Origin: Kineosporia mesophila
GTDB lineage: Bacteria > Actinomycetota > Actinomycetes > Actinomycetales > Kineosporiaceae
Reading direction: 5' to 3'
DNA length: 64,000 nucleotides
Assembly: GCF_021129235.1 (NCBI RefSeq)
Contig: NZ_JAJOMA010000016.1
Location: forward strand, 62,001 to 126,000
Below, piece after piece: positions 1 to 7,937 of this stretch. The number at the start of each line of letters is the position of its first letter. The stretch's first letter is position 1. Position numbers and translations under genes: made by a program. Below the pieces are notes generated by a model that saw only the letters and a list, made by a program, of their open reading frames with translations, ran no database searches and had not been told where the DNA came from.

Positions 1-227
1 CCGAAGTCCATCGCGACGGTGGTGGTGCGCTTGTCGCTGCGGCCGCGCAGATCGTCCACGCCGACGCTGGCCTCGGTCATCACCTCCTCGGTGCGCAGCG
101 GGGTGATCTCGCTGACCGAGCCGACAAGGGTGGTCTTGCCGACGCCGAACGCACCGACGACGAGGATCTTCGCGGAGCGGGTGACGGTGTCGGGCAGATA
201 CCGGTCAGCGGAACCCGCGGAGTCCAT
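1..227 (-). CDS. cvnD: Conservon GTP-binding protein CvnD (N-terminal part, cut by window start)
   Basis: Small Ras-like GTPase of the actinobacterial conservon, thought to act with a membrane kinase-like protein and a roadblock protein at the cytoplasmic membrane. The first 75 codons are present. A P-loop 'GAFGVGKTT' at about residues 25-33 is followed by the usual 'SVSEI.PLRTEE..TEASVGVDD' and 'KTTTVAMDFG'-like (here 'KRTTTVAMDFG') stretch. I chose the ATG at 227, which overlaps the end of the DUF742 gene by 23 nt, because the N-terminus then has the family's normal length before the P-loop. It is the last gene of the cvnA-B-C-D order. The rest lies outside the window. Confidence 0.9.
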   Translation of the reverse strand, partial: MDSAGSADRYLPDTVTRSAKILVVGAFGVGKTTLVGSVSEITPLRTEEVMTEASVGVDDLRGRSDKRTTTVAMDF

Positions 228-573
228 GCAGCACCTCCAACAGGAGCTGGGAGTCGGGAGCGGCCTGCTTCGGGGTGCCCGAGCGGGCCGAGAGGTATCC
301 GGCGTCGATGAGGTCGGAGGCCAGCACGCCGACCAGGCTCACCGGTAGGTCGAGATGGGCCGAGGCCTCGACCAGGGAGATCAGGCGGGCGCACATCTGC
401 ACCAGGGCCCGCTCCTCCCGGGAGGCCGTGACCGGCAGCTCCCGGGTGGGATCGGGTGCGATGAGCAGGGTCTCCACCCCGACGGTGTTGCGGGTGGCGC
501 GGGCCCGGCCCCGGGTGATGACGTAGGGACGCAGGGCCCGCGCGCAGAAGTCCGGTTCCCCAGACCTCGTCAC
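205..573 (-). CDS. cvnC: DUF742 protein CvnC of the conservon
   Basis: A 122-residue DUF742 protein, a small winged-helix-like conservon component whose biochemical role is unclear. 'RPYVITRGRAR' near residue 15 and the ending 'LLLEVLHGLRGF' are typical of the family, which usually ends '...LLERVLDGLRAL'. The GTG start overlaps the stop of the roadblock gene by 4 nt (GTGA), indicating translational coupling. It shares its operon with cvnA, cvnB and cvnD. Confidence 0.9.
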   Translation of the reverse strand: MTRSGEPDFCARALRPYVITRGRARATRNTVGVETLLIAPDPTRELPVTASREERALVQMCARLISLVEASAHLDLPVSLVGVLASDLIDAGYLSARSGTPKQAAPDSQLLLEVLHGLRGFR

Positions 574-986
574 TGGACGGGTTCCTGGCGGGCCGGACTG
601 CTGAGGTTCGCGGCACCGATCTTGAGCACCTGCGCCTGCATCGCGCGGGCCACCTGGCGGGGGTCGACCACCGGGTCGGCGACGACGGCCAGATGGGCCC
701 CGTCGGCGCTGCGCAGGAACAGGAAACCACCGTCGAACTCGATCATCTGGTGGCGTACGAGGCCGTCGCCGGTGCCGAACTCGTGGCCGAGGGCACGCCC
801 CAGCGACTGGAGCCCGGAACAGGTCGCGGCCAGTCGCTCGGCCCGGTCGCGCGCGAGGCCCGGTGAGCCGGCCAGGAGCAGGCCGTCCACGCTGAAGACC
901 ACGACGTCTCGCACGCCCGGGACGATGCTCACCTCGGCGATCATCCAGCCGCGATCCTGCTGTCCGTAGTTCTGCGAGTCGCTCAT
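570..986 (-). CDS. cvnB: Roadblock/LC7 domain protein CvnB
   Basis: A 138-residue single-domain Roadblock/LC7 protein, expected to regulate the partner GTPase CvnD, by analogy with MglB acting on MglA. The segment 'VPGVRDVVVFSVDGLLLAGS' at about residues 22-41 and the later 'FLFLRSADGAHLAVVADP' are the alternating strand pattern of the family. The ATG start overlaps the cvnA stop by 4 nt (ATGA). The short alanine-rich C-terminus is not conserved. The family assignment is clear; the signal it senses is unknown. Confidence 0.92.
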   Translation of the reverse strand: MSDSQNYGQQDRGWMIAEVSIVPGVRDVVVFSVDGLLLAGSPGLARDRAERLAATCSGLQSLGRALGHEFGTGDGLVRHQMIEFDGGFLFLRSADGAHLAVVADPVVDPRQVARAMQAQVLKIGAANLSSPARQEPVQ

Positions 987-2524
987 CCCTGGGCGGCGTC
1001 CTTCCCGGCGGTCGAGGGTTTCACGTTCCCCCCGAGATCGGAGTCATGCGTGGTCGGGGTGCTCGTGGGTGCCGGCGACAGGTTCTCCGCCGGTTCGGCA
1101 CCGGCCGGAGCGGCGGGGGTCACCGGGATCGGCTGGGACCCCTCGAAGAACCGCTCCATCCAGTCGCCGGCCTCTTCGGGGGCGACCTCGGGGGCGGACG
1201 GGACCACGGGCCGGGGTCGGCCGGCCGCAGTTTCTCCTCCGGGACGGCCCGCGTCTTTACGCCGGGCCGAACGTCGTTGCGGCAGGCGTACTTCCGAACC
1301 GTCCAGCCCATCCGGGGGCGTGGGGTCGGCCGGTGGGTCGACGCGGGTGTCGATGAGGTCCGCAGCGGCGGGCGGTGCGGCTTCCGTCGTGGGTTCCAGC
1401 GCGGCTTCCGTCGTGGGTTCCGGATCACGGACGGACGCGGGGGCCGGCAGTTCGACCGTCTCCACCAGGGTGGCGGGAACCAGCACCACGGCCCGCACCC
1501 CGCCGTAGGGCGAGATGCCCAGGTCGACGGTGAAACCGTGACGGCGGGCGAAGCGCCCGACGACGGCGAAGCCGGTCTGCGGGATCTCGCCGACGTCACC
1601 GACGCCGAGCGGACGGCGGCCGGAGACGATCTCCCGGGCCTCGGCCAGGCGGTACTCGTCGAGACCGAAACCGCTGTCGTCGATCTCGATCACGGCGCCG
1701 CGCTGCACGCCGCGCACCGCCACGGTGACCGGGGCGGAGGGCGCGGAGTACTCGGTGGCGTTGGCCAGCAGCTCGGCCACCAGGTGGATGAGCGGCTCGA
1801 CGACGGACGGGACGACAGCCGCGGTCTGGTCGCCGGTCACCTGCACCCGGCTGAAGGCGACGATGCGACCCGAGGCGGCGCGCACCACGTCGACCAGGGC
1901 CAGCGCGGCGGGCCACTGCTGGCCGGGCCACTCGTCACACAGCACCTTCACGCTCTGGGCGTGGCGGGCCTGCTGGGTGGCGGCGTGGTCGACGCGCATC
2001 GTGGTCTCGAGCAGGGCCGGGTCGCCCGGGTGCTGCTCGGCCAGACCGCTCATCGCCTGCTGGATGCGGTGGGCCGAGGTCTGCACCCGCCCGGCCAGTT
2101 CGACCAGGGCCAGGCGCCGCGACTCCTCACGCTCGACCAGGGCCGAGGTCACCTGGGAGATCAGGTCGTCGATCGAGGTCGAGGCCTCCGGCAGCAGATC
2201 CGCGGTGTACCGGGCCCCCGGCACGTCCCGGCCGGCGAGGGCCGCGGGCAACCGCACCTTCACCAGATGTTCCAGTTCGTGCTGCATCTGAGCCAGGCGC
2301 TGCCGGTCGAAGGCGGCCGTGGCCTCGATCTCGGCGAGACGTGACGGCGAGAGATCCGGGGCCGACGTGAGAGCGGGAGCGGCGTGGGCACCGAACGTGG
2401 AGGCCGGCGCCGGAGGCCAGGAGATCGCACCGCGGTGGCGGGCCCAGGCCGCGGCTCCCGCGACCAGCGCCCCGACCAGCCACGGGGACGGGGAACGACG
2501 AGGAGATCGCGCTGGGCTCGTCAA
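983..2524 (-). CDS. cvnA: Conservon sensor-kinase-like ATPase CvnA
   Basis: A 513-residue histidine-kinase-like protein heading the conservon. One weak N-terminal hydrophobic stretch (about 14-28) is followed by a helical region and an HATPase_c domain: N box 'ELLANATEYS' (251-260), G1 box 'DDSGFGLD' (282-289) and G2-like 'GFAVVGRFARRHG' (318-330). It has a proline/alanine/threonine-rich C-terminal tail (about 360-513) with a short internal repeat 'EPTTEAA'. No canonical phospho-acceptor H-box with E/D-R/K context is evident, as is usual for CvnA. The start is TTG with AAGGG six bases upstream, and no better ATG is in frame. Transcription probably starts in the AT-rich gap at 2525-2679. Confidence 0.88.
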   Translation of the reverse strand: MTSPARSPRRSPSPWLVGALVAGAAAWARHRGAISWPPAPASTFGAHAAPALTSAPDLSPSRLAEIEATAAFDRQRLAQMQHELEHLVKVRLPAALAGRDVPGARYTADLLPEASTSIDDLISQVTSALVEREESRRLALVELAGRVQTSAHRIQQAMSGLAEQHPGDPALLETTMRVDHAATQQARHAQSVKVLCDEWPGQQWPAALALVDVVRAASGRIVAFSRVQVTGDQTAAVVPSVVEPLIHLVAELLANATEYSAPSAPVTVAVRGVQRGAVIEIDDSGFGLDEYRLAEAREIVSGRRPLGVGDVGEIPQTGFAVVGRFARRHGFTVDLGISPYGGVRAVVLVPATLVETVELPAPASVRDPEPTTEAALEPTTEAAPPAAADLIDTRVDPPADPTPPDGLDGSEVRLPQRRSARRKDAGRPGGETAAGRPRPVVPSAPEVAPEEAGDWMERFFEGSQPIPVTPAAPAGAEPAENLSPAPTSTPTTHDSDLGGNVKPSTAGKDAAQG

Positions 2525-2663
2525 TGGACACCCTTCATCGCCGATGATCGGATCAAGCGTTCAGGAAAATCCCATACGAAATGGCGGTCTTCGGGCTGAC
2601 CTATATATGCCGTATCGGACTAATGGGCGGAAAACCTAGCACAAATGCCTAGGAGGAAGACCA

Positions 2664-2680
2664 CCCGTAGGCTGGGCACG
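2664..2680 (+). promoter_or_regulatory. Possible -10 box for a leaderless S4-gene transcript
   Basis: A TAGGCT hexamer at 2669-2674 lies about 6 bases before the GTG at 2680, and no Shine-Dalgarno sequence precedes that GTG. Together these suggest transcription starts at or next to the start codon (leaderless mRNA, common in actinobacteria). No convincing -35 box was found, so this stays weak. Confidence 0.3.
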
Positions 2681-3048
2681 TGGATGTGGCAGAGGTGCGA
2701 CTGGACGTCTGGGTCTCGTCCGTGCGGCTGTTCAAGACCCGGTCGGCGGCCTCGACCGCCTGCCGCGGCGGGCACGTGTCGGTCAACGGGCACAAGGCGA
2801 AACCGTCGACGGTGGTGCGCGTGGGCGACAAGGTGGAGGCCATCACGCCCGGCGGTGAGCGCATCGCGATCGTGCTCAAGCTGATCCAGAAGCGGGTGGG
2901 GGCGGCCGTGGCCGTGACCTGTTTCGAGGACCTCACGCCCGCTCCCCCACCGAAGGAGGAGATCGTGCACGTCGCCGTGCGCGACCGCGGGGCGGGCCGG
3001 CCGACCAAGCGAGAGCGCCGTCAGCTCGACGCCTTCCGGATCCAGTAG
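2680..3048 (+). CDS. S4-domain RNA-binding protein (Hsp15-like)
   Basis: A 122-residue protein with an S4 domain in its first ~60 residues ('VRLDVWVSSVRLFKTRSAAS', then 'GGHVSVNGHKAKPSTVVRVGD'). It ends in a basic tail 'GRPTKRERRQLDAFR' typical of actinobacterial Hsp15-like proteins. In E. coli, Hsp15 binds 50S subunits that still carry nascent chains and helps recycle stalled ribosomes; a similar role is inferred. The GTG at 2680 has no clear Shine-Dalgarno sequence. Divergent from the conservon. Directly after its stop, in the same frame, lies a chemotaxis-receptor remnant (separate entry). Confidence 0.88.
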   Translation: MDVAEVRLDVWVSSVRLFKTRSAASTACRGGHVSVNGHKAKPSTVVRVGDKVEAITPGGERIAIVLKLIQKRVGAAVAVTCFEDLTPAPPPKEEIVHVAVRDRGAGRPTKRERRQLDAFRIQ

Positions 3049-3285
3049 CGGAAGATCAACTCCTCACTGGCCCACGAGACCACCGAGGACATCGTCCACC
3101 AGGTGCAGGCCATCAAAGTGCGGGCCATCCAGACGGACGCCTCCGCGGCGGTGGCCGCCATCGGGGAGATCTCCGAGGTCATCAACCACATCAGCACCGG
3201 CCGGAACACCATCACCGCCGCGGTGGCCCTGGACGCCCCGTCCTAGGAGTTGCAGGACGTGGTGCGCCGGTTCCGGGTGGGACCG
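3049..3285 (+). pseudogene. Decayed C-terminus of a methyl-accepting chemotaxis protein
   Basis: Frame 1 after the S4 stop reads 'LAHETTEDIVHQVQAIK', 'ASAAVAAIGEISEVINHIS' and 'NTITAAVALDAPS', then a TAG at 3244 and 'ELQDVVRRFRV'. This matches the order of motifs at the end of actinobacterial chemotaxis receptors (A.ATEDI..RV.AIQ, AV.AI.EI..VI..I, TIA.AVEEQ, ELQ.LV.RF). The segment between the hairpin-proximal helix and the terminal helix is deleted and a stop is present. There is no start codon or ribosome binding site, so this is a fossil. The alignment is from memory of the family, not a search. Confidence 0.7.
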
Positions 3286-3451
3286 GTTCAAGGGGACACC
3301 CTTGATGTCCACATAAGACGGATTGTCCGATTGGGCGCGGCCCGGCTTACTGGAGATGCGCCACCCGTCCCCGGCACCGCCCCAGATCGCGGATGCCGGA
3401 CGCCCTGCGGGTGGGCCCGGCGCCGAAGGGGCAGCGGCGCACGACACCGGG

Positions 3452-3484
3452 GCGCGGTCCCTGCTAACGGGGGAGGGACCGCGC
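3452..3484 (-). terminator. Strong hairpin after the lacI-family gene
   Basis: A perfect 11-bp stem (GCGCGGTCCCT / AGGGACCGCGC) with an 11-nt loop lies 28 bp downstream of the regulator's stop codon on the minus strand. There is no clear U-tract, as is common in high-GC actinobacteria. It may work in both directions. Confidence 0.65.
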
Positions 3485-3512
3485 TCCTATGTTCGTGCCA
3501 GACCTCAGGACT

Positions 3513-4595
3513 TCAGTGCCGGGGGGCCGCGGTGCTCTCGCGGATCACCAGTTCCGGCCCGATGACCGTGCGGCCGGCGGGTTCACCCACGCCGGTCTCG
3601 ATCTGCGCCAGCAGGGCCTTGAGACTGCGCCGGCCGACCTCTTCGAACGGCTGGCGCACGGTGGTGAGGGGCGGGCTGAAGTACCCGGCCTCGGGAATGT
3701 CGTCGAAACCGACCACGCTGATGTCGCCCGGCAGGTCGCGGCCGTTCTCCCGCAGCGCGCGCAGCACGCCGACGGCCATCGAGTCGTTGGCCACGAACAC
3801 CGCGGTGACGTCGCGCATGCGGCTCAGGATCTGACCGGCGTCATACCCCGTCGCCGCACTCCAGTCACCGTGCAGCAGAGGCGGAACTTCCGCCCCGGCA
3901 TCCTCGAGCGCCGCGGTCCAGCCGGCCACCCGGTCCTGGGCCTCGTAGAAGTGACCGGGACCGGAGACGTGCCACACCGTGCTGTGCCCGAGGCCCAGCA
4001 GATGTTCCGTGGCGAGCCGGGCCCCGGCGATCTGGTCCACCGAGATCACCGGCAGTGAGCTTTTCAGCGAACTCTCGACCGCGACCAGGGGAAGATGCCG
4101 GGCCATCGTGGCAAGCGACTCCCCCACCGAGGTGAGAGGTGCCACCACGACGATGCCCTCGACGCCCTGGCGTTCCAGGCGGGTGACGGCTCTCTCGACC
4201 GAACCACCCTCCCCCCAGCCGACGTTCACCACGGTGAGGATGTAGCCTTCTTCACGGGCAGCCGCTTCGACGCCGTAGAGCATCGACATCGGCCCGTAGA
4301 GCGCGCCTCCGATGGTGACCAGGCCGAGCACTTTCGACCGGCCGGTCACGAGTGTGCGGGCCGCCGAGTTCGGGCGATAACCCAGTTCGTCGATGGCGGC
4401 CAGAACGACGGCACGAGTGCGGGAACTGACGCCGTCGCTACCGTTGAGCACTCGCGAGACGGTCTGGTGAGACACCCCTGCGAGCTTGGCGACGTCGTGC
4501 ATCCCGGGCCGTTTACGTTGCCCCACACTGCCCGGACTGCCGGAGTTCCCTGGATCACTGCCGGCCTGGGCCGACGCCCGGGACGGAGGAGTCAT
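3513..4595 (-). CDS. LacI-family transcriptional regulator, probable arabinose-operon repressor
   Basis: A 360-residue LacI/GalR regulator. The N-terminal helix-turn-helix 'MHDVAKLAGVSHQTVSRVLNG' spans about 32-52, and the hinge 'YRPNSAARTLVTGRSKVLG' follows. A periplasmic-binding-protein-like sugar domain occupies ~85-360 ('VSVDQIAGARLATEHLLGLG', 'VVGFDDIPEAGYFSPPLTTV'). A ~30-residue disordered extension precedes the DNA-binding domain. It lies downstream of the transporter permease on the same strand, separated by a terminator-like hairpin. Two sites of LacI type upstream of araB (11711-11726, 11880-11895) are its likely targets. The effector, arabinose or a derivative, is inferred from context only. 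Confidence 0.9.
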   Translation of the reverse strand: MTPPSRASAQAGSDPGNSGSPGSVGQRKRPGMHDVAKLAGVSHQTVSRVLNGSDGVSSRTRAVVLAAIDELGYRPNSAARTLVTGRSKVLGLVTIGGALYGPMSMLYGVEAAAREEGYILTVVNVGWGEGGSVERAVTRLERQGVEGIVVVAPLTSVGESLATMARHLPLVAVESSLKSSLPVISVDQIAGARLATEHLLGLGHSTVWHVSGPGHFYEAQDRVAGWTAALEDAGAEVPPLLHGDWSAATGYDAGQILSRMRDVTAVFVANDSMAVGVLRALRENGRDLPGDISVVGFDDIPEAGYFSPPLTTVRQPFEEVGRRSLKALLAQIETGVGEPAGRTVIGPELVIRESTAAPRH

Positions 4596-4650
4596 GAATC
4601 TGATCCTAACGTCGTGGGATTCACGCGCGGGATCGCTCGTGGGGAGGAGG

Positions 4651-4693
4651 AACCCCGGCCCGGACGCCGGAACGGCGCCACGGGCCAGGGGTT
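4651..4693 (-). terminator. Terminator-like hairpin ending the arabinose/transport operon
   Basis: AACCCCGGCCCG and CGGGCCAGGGGTT form a 12-bp stem with one bulge around a nested GCCG/CGGC hairpin. It lies 23 bp downstream of the permease stop and upstream of the regulator gene on the minus strand, so it probably separates the transport operon from the regulator transcript. Confidence 0.6.
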
Positions 4694-4715
4694 CAACCCG
4701 AAACTTCGGAACTGG

Positions 4716-6311
4716 CTAGCGTGAGCTAGCACCCGCCCGACGCTTGGTCCAGACGTCGAAGGCGACCGCGGCGAGCAGTACCAGACCCTTGACCAGCATG
4801 ACCTGCTCGCTACCGGCGCCCAGCAGGGACATGCCGTTGTCGATGACGGCCATGATCAGACCACCGGTGATGGCGCCGATCACCTTGCCGACACCACCCT
4901 GCACAGCCGCACCACCGATGAAGGCAGCCGCGATGGCGTCCAGCTCGAAGCTGTTACCGGCGGTCGGGCCGGCCAGGTTCAGACGGCCGGAGAAGATGAT
5001 GCCCGCGACGGCGGACAGCACACCCATGTTGACGAACAGCCAGAACGTCACCGACTTGACCTTGACACCGGAAAGTGTTGCGGCGTTGAGGTTGCCACCG
5101 ATGGCGTAGATGTGACGGCCGAACACGGCCCGGGCGGTGATCAGCGAGTAGATGATGACCAGCGCGCCGAGCAGGAGCAGCACCCACGGCAGGTTCTTGA
5201 ACCGGGCGAGCTGCACGATGACGAACATCAGCACCACGGACGGCGCGATGATCTTGAGCAGGAACACGGTCATCGACTCGACGCTCTGGCCGAGCTTCTG
5301 ACGCGCCGTGCGGCCCCGCCACTGCGTCCAGACGATCGTGACGACCAGGGCCACACCGACGAGCAGAGTGATCACGTCGGCGCCACCGAGCGAGCCCAGA
5401 GCGACGTTCCCGAGCCAGCCCGGGGTGAAACCGTTGGCCATGTCCCGAACCGTGTCCGGGAACGGGCCGATGCCCTGGTTACCGAGGATCACCAGGGTGA
5501 GTGCCCGGAAGACGAGCATGCCGGCCAGGGTGACGATGAAGGCCGGGATGCCGAAGTAGGCCACCCAGTAGCCCTGCCAGGCGCCGATCAGAGCACCCAT
5601 CAGCAGGGTGAGCGGGATCGCGATCGCCCAGTGCACATCATGATTGACCATGAGTACGGCGGAGAAGGCACCGGTCGCACCGAGCACCGATCCCACCGAC
5701 AGGTCGATGTGACCCGCGATGATGATCAGGATCATCCCGATCGCCAGGATCAGGATGTAGCTCTTCTGCACGATGATGTTCGACAGGTTCTGCGGCTGCA
5801 GCAGGTCGCCGCCGGTCAGAATCGCGAAGAGCACCACGATCAGCGCGAACGCGATGTAGATGCCGTTCTGGCGCAGGCTGTTCGCGTTGAACGAGAACCG
5901 GCTGCGCGCGGCGGCCGGAGACTTCGGGGCCGGAGCCGGGGCCTTGGGCGCCGGGGCGGATGACGTGGAAGCCGCCACCAGGGCGGGCTCCTCGACCTTC
6001 GCGGGCTCCTCGACCTTGACCGCGTCCTCAGTCTTGACCGCGTCCTCAGTCTTGACCGCGTCGTCCGTCGTGACCGCGTCCCCGGTCTTGACCGGCCCGT
6101 CGACCGTGACCGCGTCCTCAGTCCTGACCGCGTCCTCAGTCTTGACCGGCTCGTCGACCTTGACCGGTTCCTCGGCCGTGACGGCGTCCGAGGCCTTCGG
6201 GGTGACCTTCGTGGTGACCTCGTCCGTGGGCTCCGTGACCGGTGTTCCCTCGGAGGTGACCTCGTCGGGCTTCTCGGTGTCGGGCTTGGAGGAGGAATCA
6301 GTGCTGGCCAT
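4716..6311 (-). CDS. gguB: Sugar ABC transporter permease (GguB/XylH type) with a repetitive N-terminal extension
   Basis: A 531-residue inner-membrane permease of the ribose/xylose/multiple-monosaccharide family. The conserved core begins near residue 140 ('FSFNANSLRQNGIYIAFALI'), contains about 10-12 membrane helices, and shows the family signatures 'AGHIDLSVGSVLG' (about 198-210) and 'IGGAAVQGGVGKVIGAI'. Such permeases are usually ~390-430 residues. The extra ~130 N-terminal residues here are cytoplasmic, acidic/valine-rich and built from hexapeptides like VKTEDA (see repeat entry). The start has GGAG 9 bases upstream. It lies 6 bp after the ATPase stop. It works with the binding lipoprotein and ATPase to import a pentose, probably L-arabinose by context. 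Confidence 0.92.
   Translation of the reverse strand: MASTDSSSKPDTEKPDEVTSEGTPVTEPTDEVTTKVTPKASDAVTAEEPVKVDEPVKTEDAVRTEDAVTVDGPVKTGDAVTTDDAVKTEDAVKTEDAVKVEEPAKVEEPALVAASTSSAPAPKAPAPAPKSPAAARSRFSFNANSLRQNGIYIAFALIVVLFAILTGGDLLQPQNLSNIIVQKSYILILAIGMILIIIAGHIDLSVGSVLGATGAFSAVLMVNHDVHWAIAIPLTLLMGALIGAWQGYWVAYFGIPAFIVTLAGMLVFRALTLVILGNQGIGPFPDTVRDMANGFTPGWLGNVALGSLGGADVITLLVGVALVVTIVWTQWRGRTARQKLGQSVESMTVFLLKIIAPSVVLMFVIVQLARFKNLPWVLLLLGALVIIYSLITARAVFGRHIYAIGGNLNAATLSGVKVKSVTFWLFVNMGVLSAVAGIIFSGRLNLAGPTAGNSFELDAIAAAFIGGAAVQGGVGKVIGAITGGLIMAVIDNGMSLLGAGSEQVMLVKGLVLLAAVAFDVWTKRRAGASSR
5995..6168 (-). repeat. 18-bp tandem repeats encoding VKTEDA-type hexapeptides
   Basis: Degenerate direct repeats of an 18-bp unit (e.g. 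GACCGCGTCCTCAGTCTT on the plus strand, two adjacent near-identical copies at 6018-6053) make about nine hexapeptides at residues ~47-105 of the permease. Variants include VRTEDA, VTVDGP, VKTGDA and VKVEEP. The period preserves the reading frame, so copy number can change without breaking the gene. Confidence 0.85.
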
Positions 6312-6317
6312 CGTGGC

Positions 6318-7853
6318 TCACTCCTGCCCTCTGGTCATGTACTGCATGAGCAGCTCCTGGTTGGCTTTTTCACGGGGCACCTCACCGGTGATCCGCCCCT
6401 CCGAGAGGGTGTAGATCCGGTCGCAGATACCCAGCAGCTCAGGCAGCTCGGAGGAGATCACCAGGATCGCCTTTCCCTCCGCCGCAAGCTGGTTGATGAT
6501 CTGGTAGATCTCGTACTTGGCACCGACGTCGATACCGCGCGTCGGCTCGTCGAGGATCAGCACGTCGGGGTTGGTGTAGATCCACTTGGCCAGCACGACC
6601 TTCTGCTGGTTACCACCACTGAGCTTGCCGGTGATCGAGGCCACGGTGGGCGCCTTGATCCGCAGGCTCTTGCGGAATCCCTCGGCGACGGACAGTTCCT
6701 GGTTGTCGTCGACCCAGCCGGCCTTGGCCAGCTTGCCCAGGGCCGCGGCGGAGACGTTCCGCTGGATGTTGTCGATCAGGTTGAGGCCGTAGCGCTTCCG
6801 GTCCTCGGTGGCGTAGGCGAGGCCGTGCGCAATGGCCTGCTGAACGTTCTTCGCCTCGATCGGCTTGCCGAACTTGTAGAGCTGACCGCTGATGTTCGTG
6901 CCGTAGCTGCGACCGAACACGCTCATGGCGAGCTCGGTGCGACCGGCGCCCATCAGACCGGCCAGGCCGACAACCTCGCCCTTGCGCAGGTTCAGGTTGG
7001 CGTTCCGGATCAGCACCCGACCACGCTGGGTCGGGCTGTGTACGGTCCAGTTCTCGATCCGCAGAACCTCTTCACCGATCTCGATGCTGGGATCGCGATC
7101 GGGGTAACGGTTCTCGAGCGAGCGGCCGACCATCAGCGAGATGATCCGGTCTTCGGTGACCTCGTCACGCTTCATGTGCAGGGTGTCGATCGTCTGACCG
7201 TCACGGATGATCGTGACCTGGTCGGAAATCGCTTTGATCTCGTTCAGCTTGTGCGAGATGATCACACAGGTGATGCCCTCGTCACGCAGGCCGCGTAGCA
7301 GGTCGAGCAGGTGCGCGGAGTCGTCATCGTTGAGAGCCGCGGTGGGCTCGTCGAGGATGAGCATGCGCACCTTCTTCGACATCGCCTTGGCGATCTCGAC
7401 GAGCTGCTGCTTACCCACACCGAGCTCGATGATCTTGGTGGTGGGGTTCTCGTCCAGTCCGACGCGCTTCAGCAGTTTCGCTGCGCGCGCGTTCGTCTCG
7501 TCCCAGTTGATCAGGCCCCGCTTGGCCGTCTCGTTGCCCAGGAAGATGTTCTCGGCGATCGACAGCTCCGGCACCAGCGCGAGTTCCTGGTGGATGATGA
7601 CGATTCCGCGCTCTTCGCTGTCCCGGATACCGGAGAACTCGCAAGTCTTGCCTTCGAAGACGATGTCGCCTTCGTACTCACCGAACGGGTAGACCCCCGA
7701 CAGAACCTTCATCAGGGTGGACTTCCCGGCGCCGTTCTCACCGCAGATGGCGTGGATCTCGCCCTCCGCCACCGTGAAAGTGACGTTCTGCAGCGCCTTC
7801 ACGCCCGGGAAGGTCTTCGTGATGTTACGCATTTCAAGGATATTGCTGGGCAT
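6318..7853 (-). CDS. gguA: Sugar ABC transporter ATP-binding protein (GguA/MmsA type, double ABC)
   Basis: A 511-residue tandem ABC ATPase powering monosaccharide import. The first half has Walker A '[12 protein letters not shown]' (about 38-49), signature '[13 protein letters not shown]' and Walker B '[11 protein letters not shown]'. The second half has the degenerate Walker A '[11 protein letters not shown]', signature 'LSGGNQQKV' and '[14 protein letters not shown]', the usual asymmetry of RbsA/XylG/GguA. The length is typical. The ATG has GAGGAG 5 bases upstream. It lies between the binding protein and permease. A strong hairpin in the 84-bp gap upstream probably lowers its expression relative to the binding protein. 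Confidence 0.95.
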   Translation of the reverse strand: MPSNILEMRNITKTFPGVKALQNVTFTVAEGEIHAICGENGAGKSTLMKVLSGVYPFGEYEGDIVFEGKTCEFSGIRDSEERGIVIIHQELALVPELSIAENIFLGNETAKRGLINWDETNARAAKLLKRVGLDENPTTKIIELGVGKQQLVEIAKAMSKKVRMLILDEPTAALNDDDSAHLLDLLRGLRDEGITCVIISHKLNEIKAISDQVTIIRDGQTIDTLHMKRDEVTEDRIISLMVGRSLENRYPDRDPSIEIGEEVLRIENWTVHSPTQRGRVLIRNANLNLRKGEVVGLAGLMGAGRTELAMSVFGRSYGTNISGQLYKFGKPIEAKNVQQAIAHGLAYATEDRKRYGLNLIDNIQRNVSAAALGKLAKAGWVDDNQELSVAEGFRKSLRIKAPTVASITGKLSGGNQQKVVLAKWIYTNPDVLILDEPTRGIDVGAKYEIYQIINQLAAEGKAILVISSELPELLGICDRIYTLSEGRITGEVPREKANQELLMQYMTRGQE

Positions 7854-7875
7854 CCGCGCTCCTCAAGAGGGATGC

Positions 7876-7922
7876 GCCGGTCCGCCCACCGACCGGAAGG
7901 GCTGGCCTGTGGGCGGACCGGC
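7876..7922 (-). terminator. Intercistronic hairpin (partial terminator or mRNA stabiliser) after the binding-protein gene
   Basis: A perfect 14-bp stem (GCCGGTCCGCCCAC / GTGGGCGGACCGGC) with a 19-nt loop sits between the binding-protein stop (7938) and the ATPase start (7853). Hairpins at this point in import operons typically give more binding protein than membrane components. No U-run follows, consistent with partial readthrough or 3'-end protection. Confidence 0.65.
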
Positions 7923-7937
7923 AGCTGGGGGTATCAG

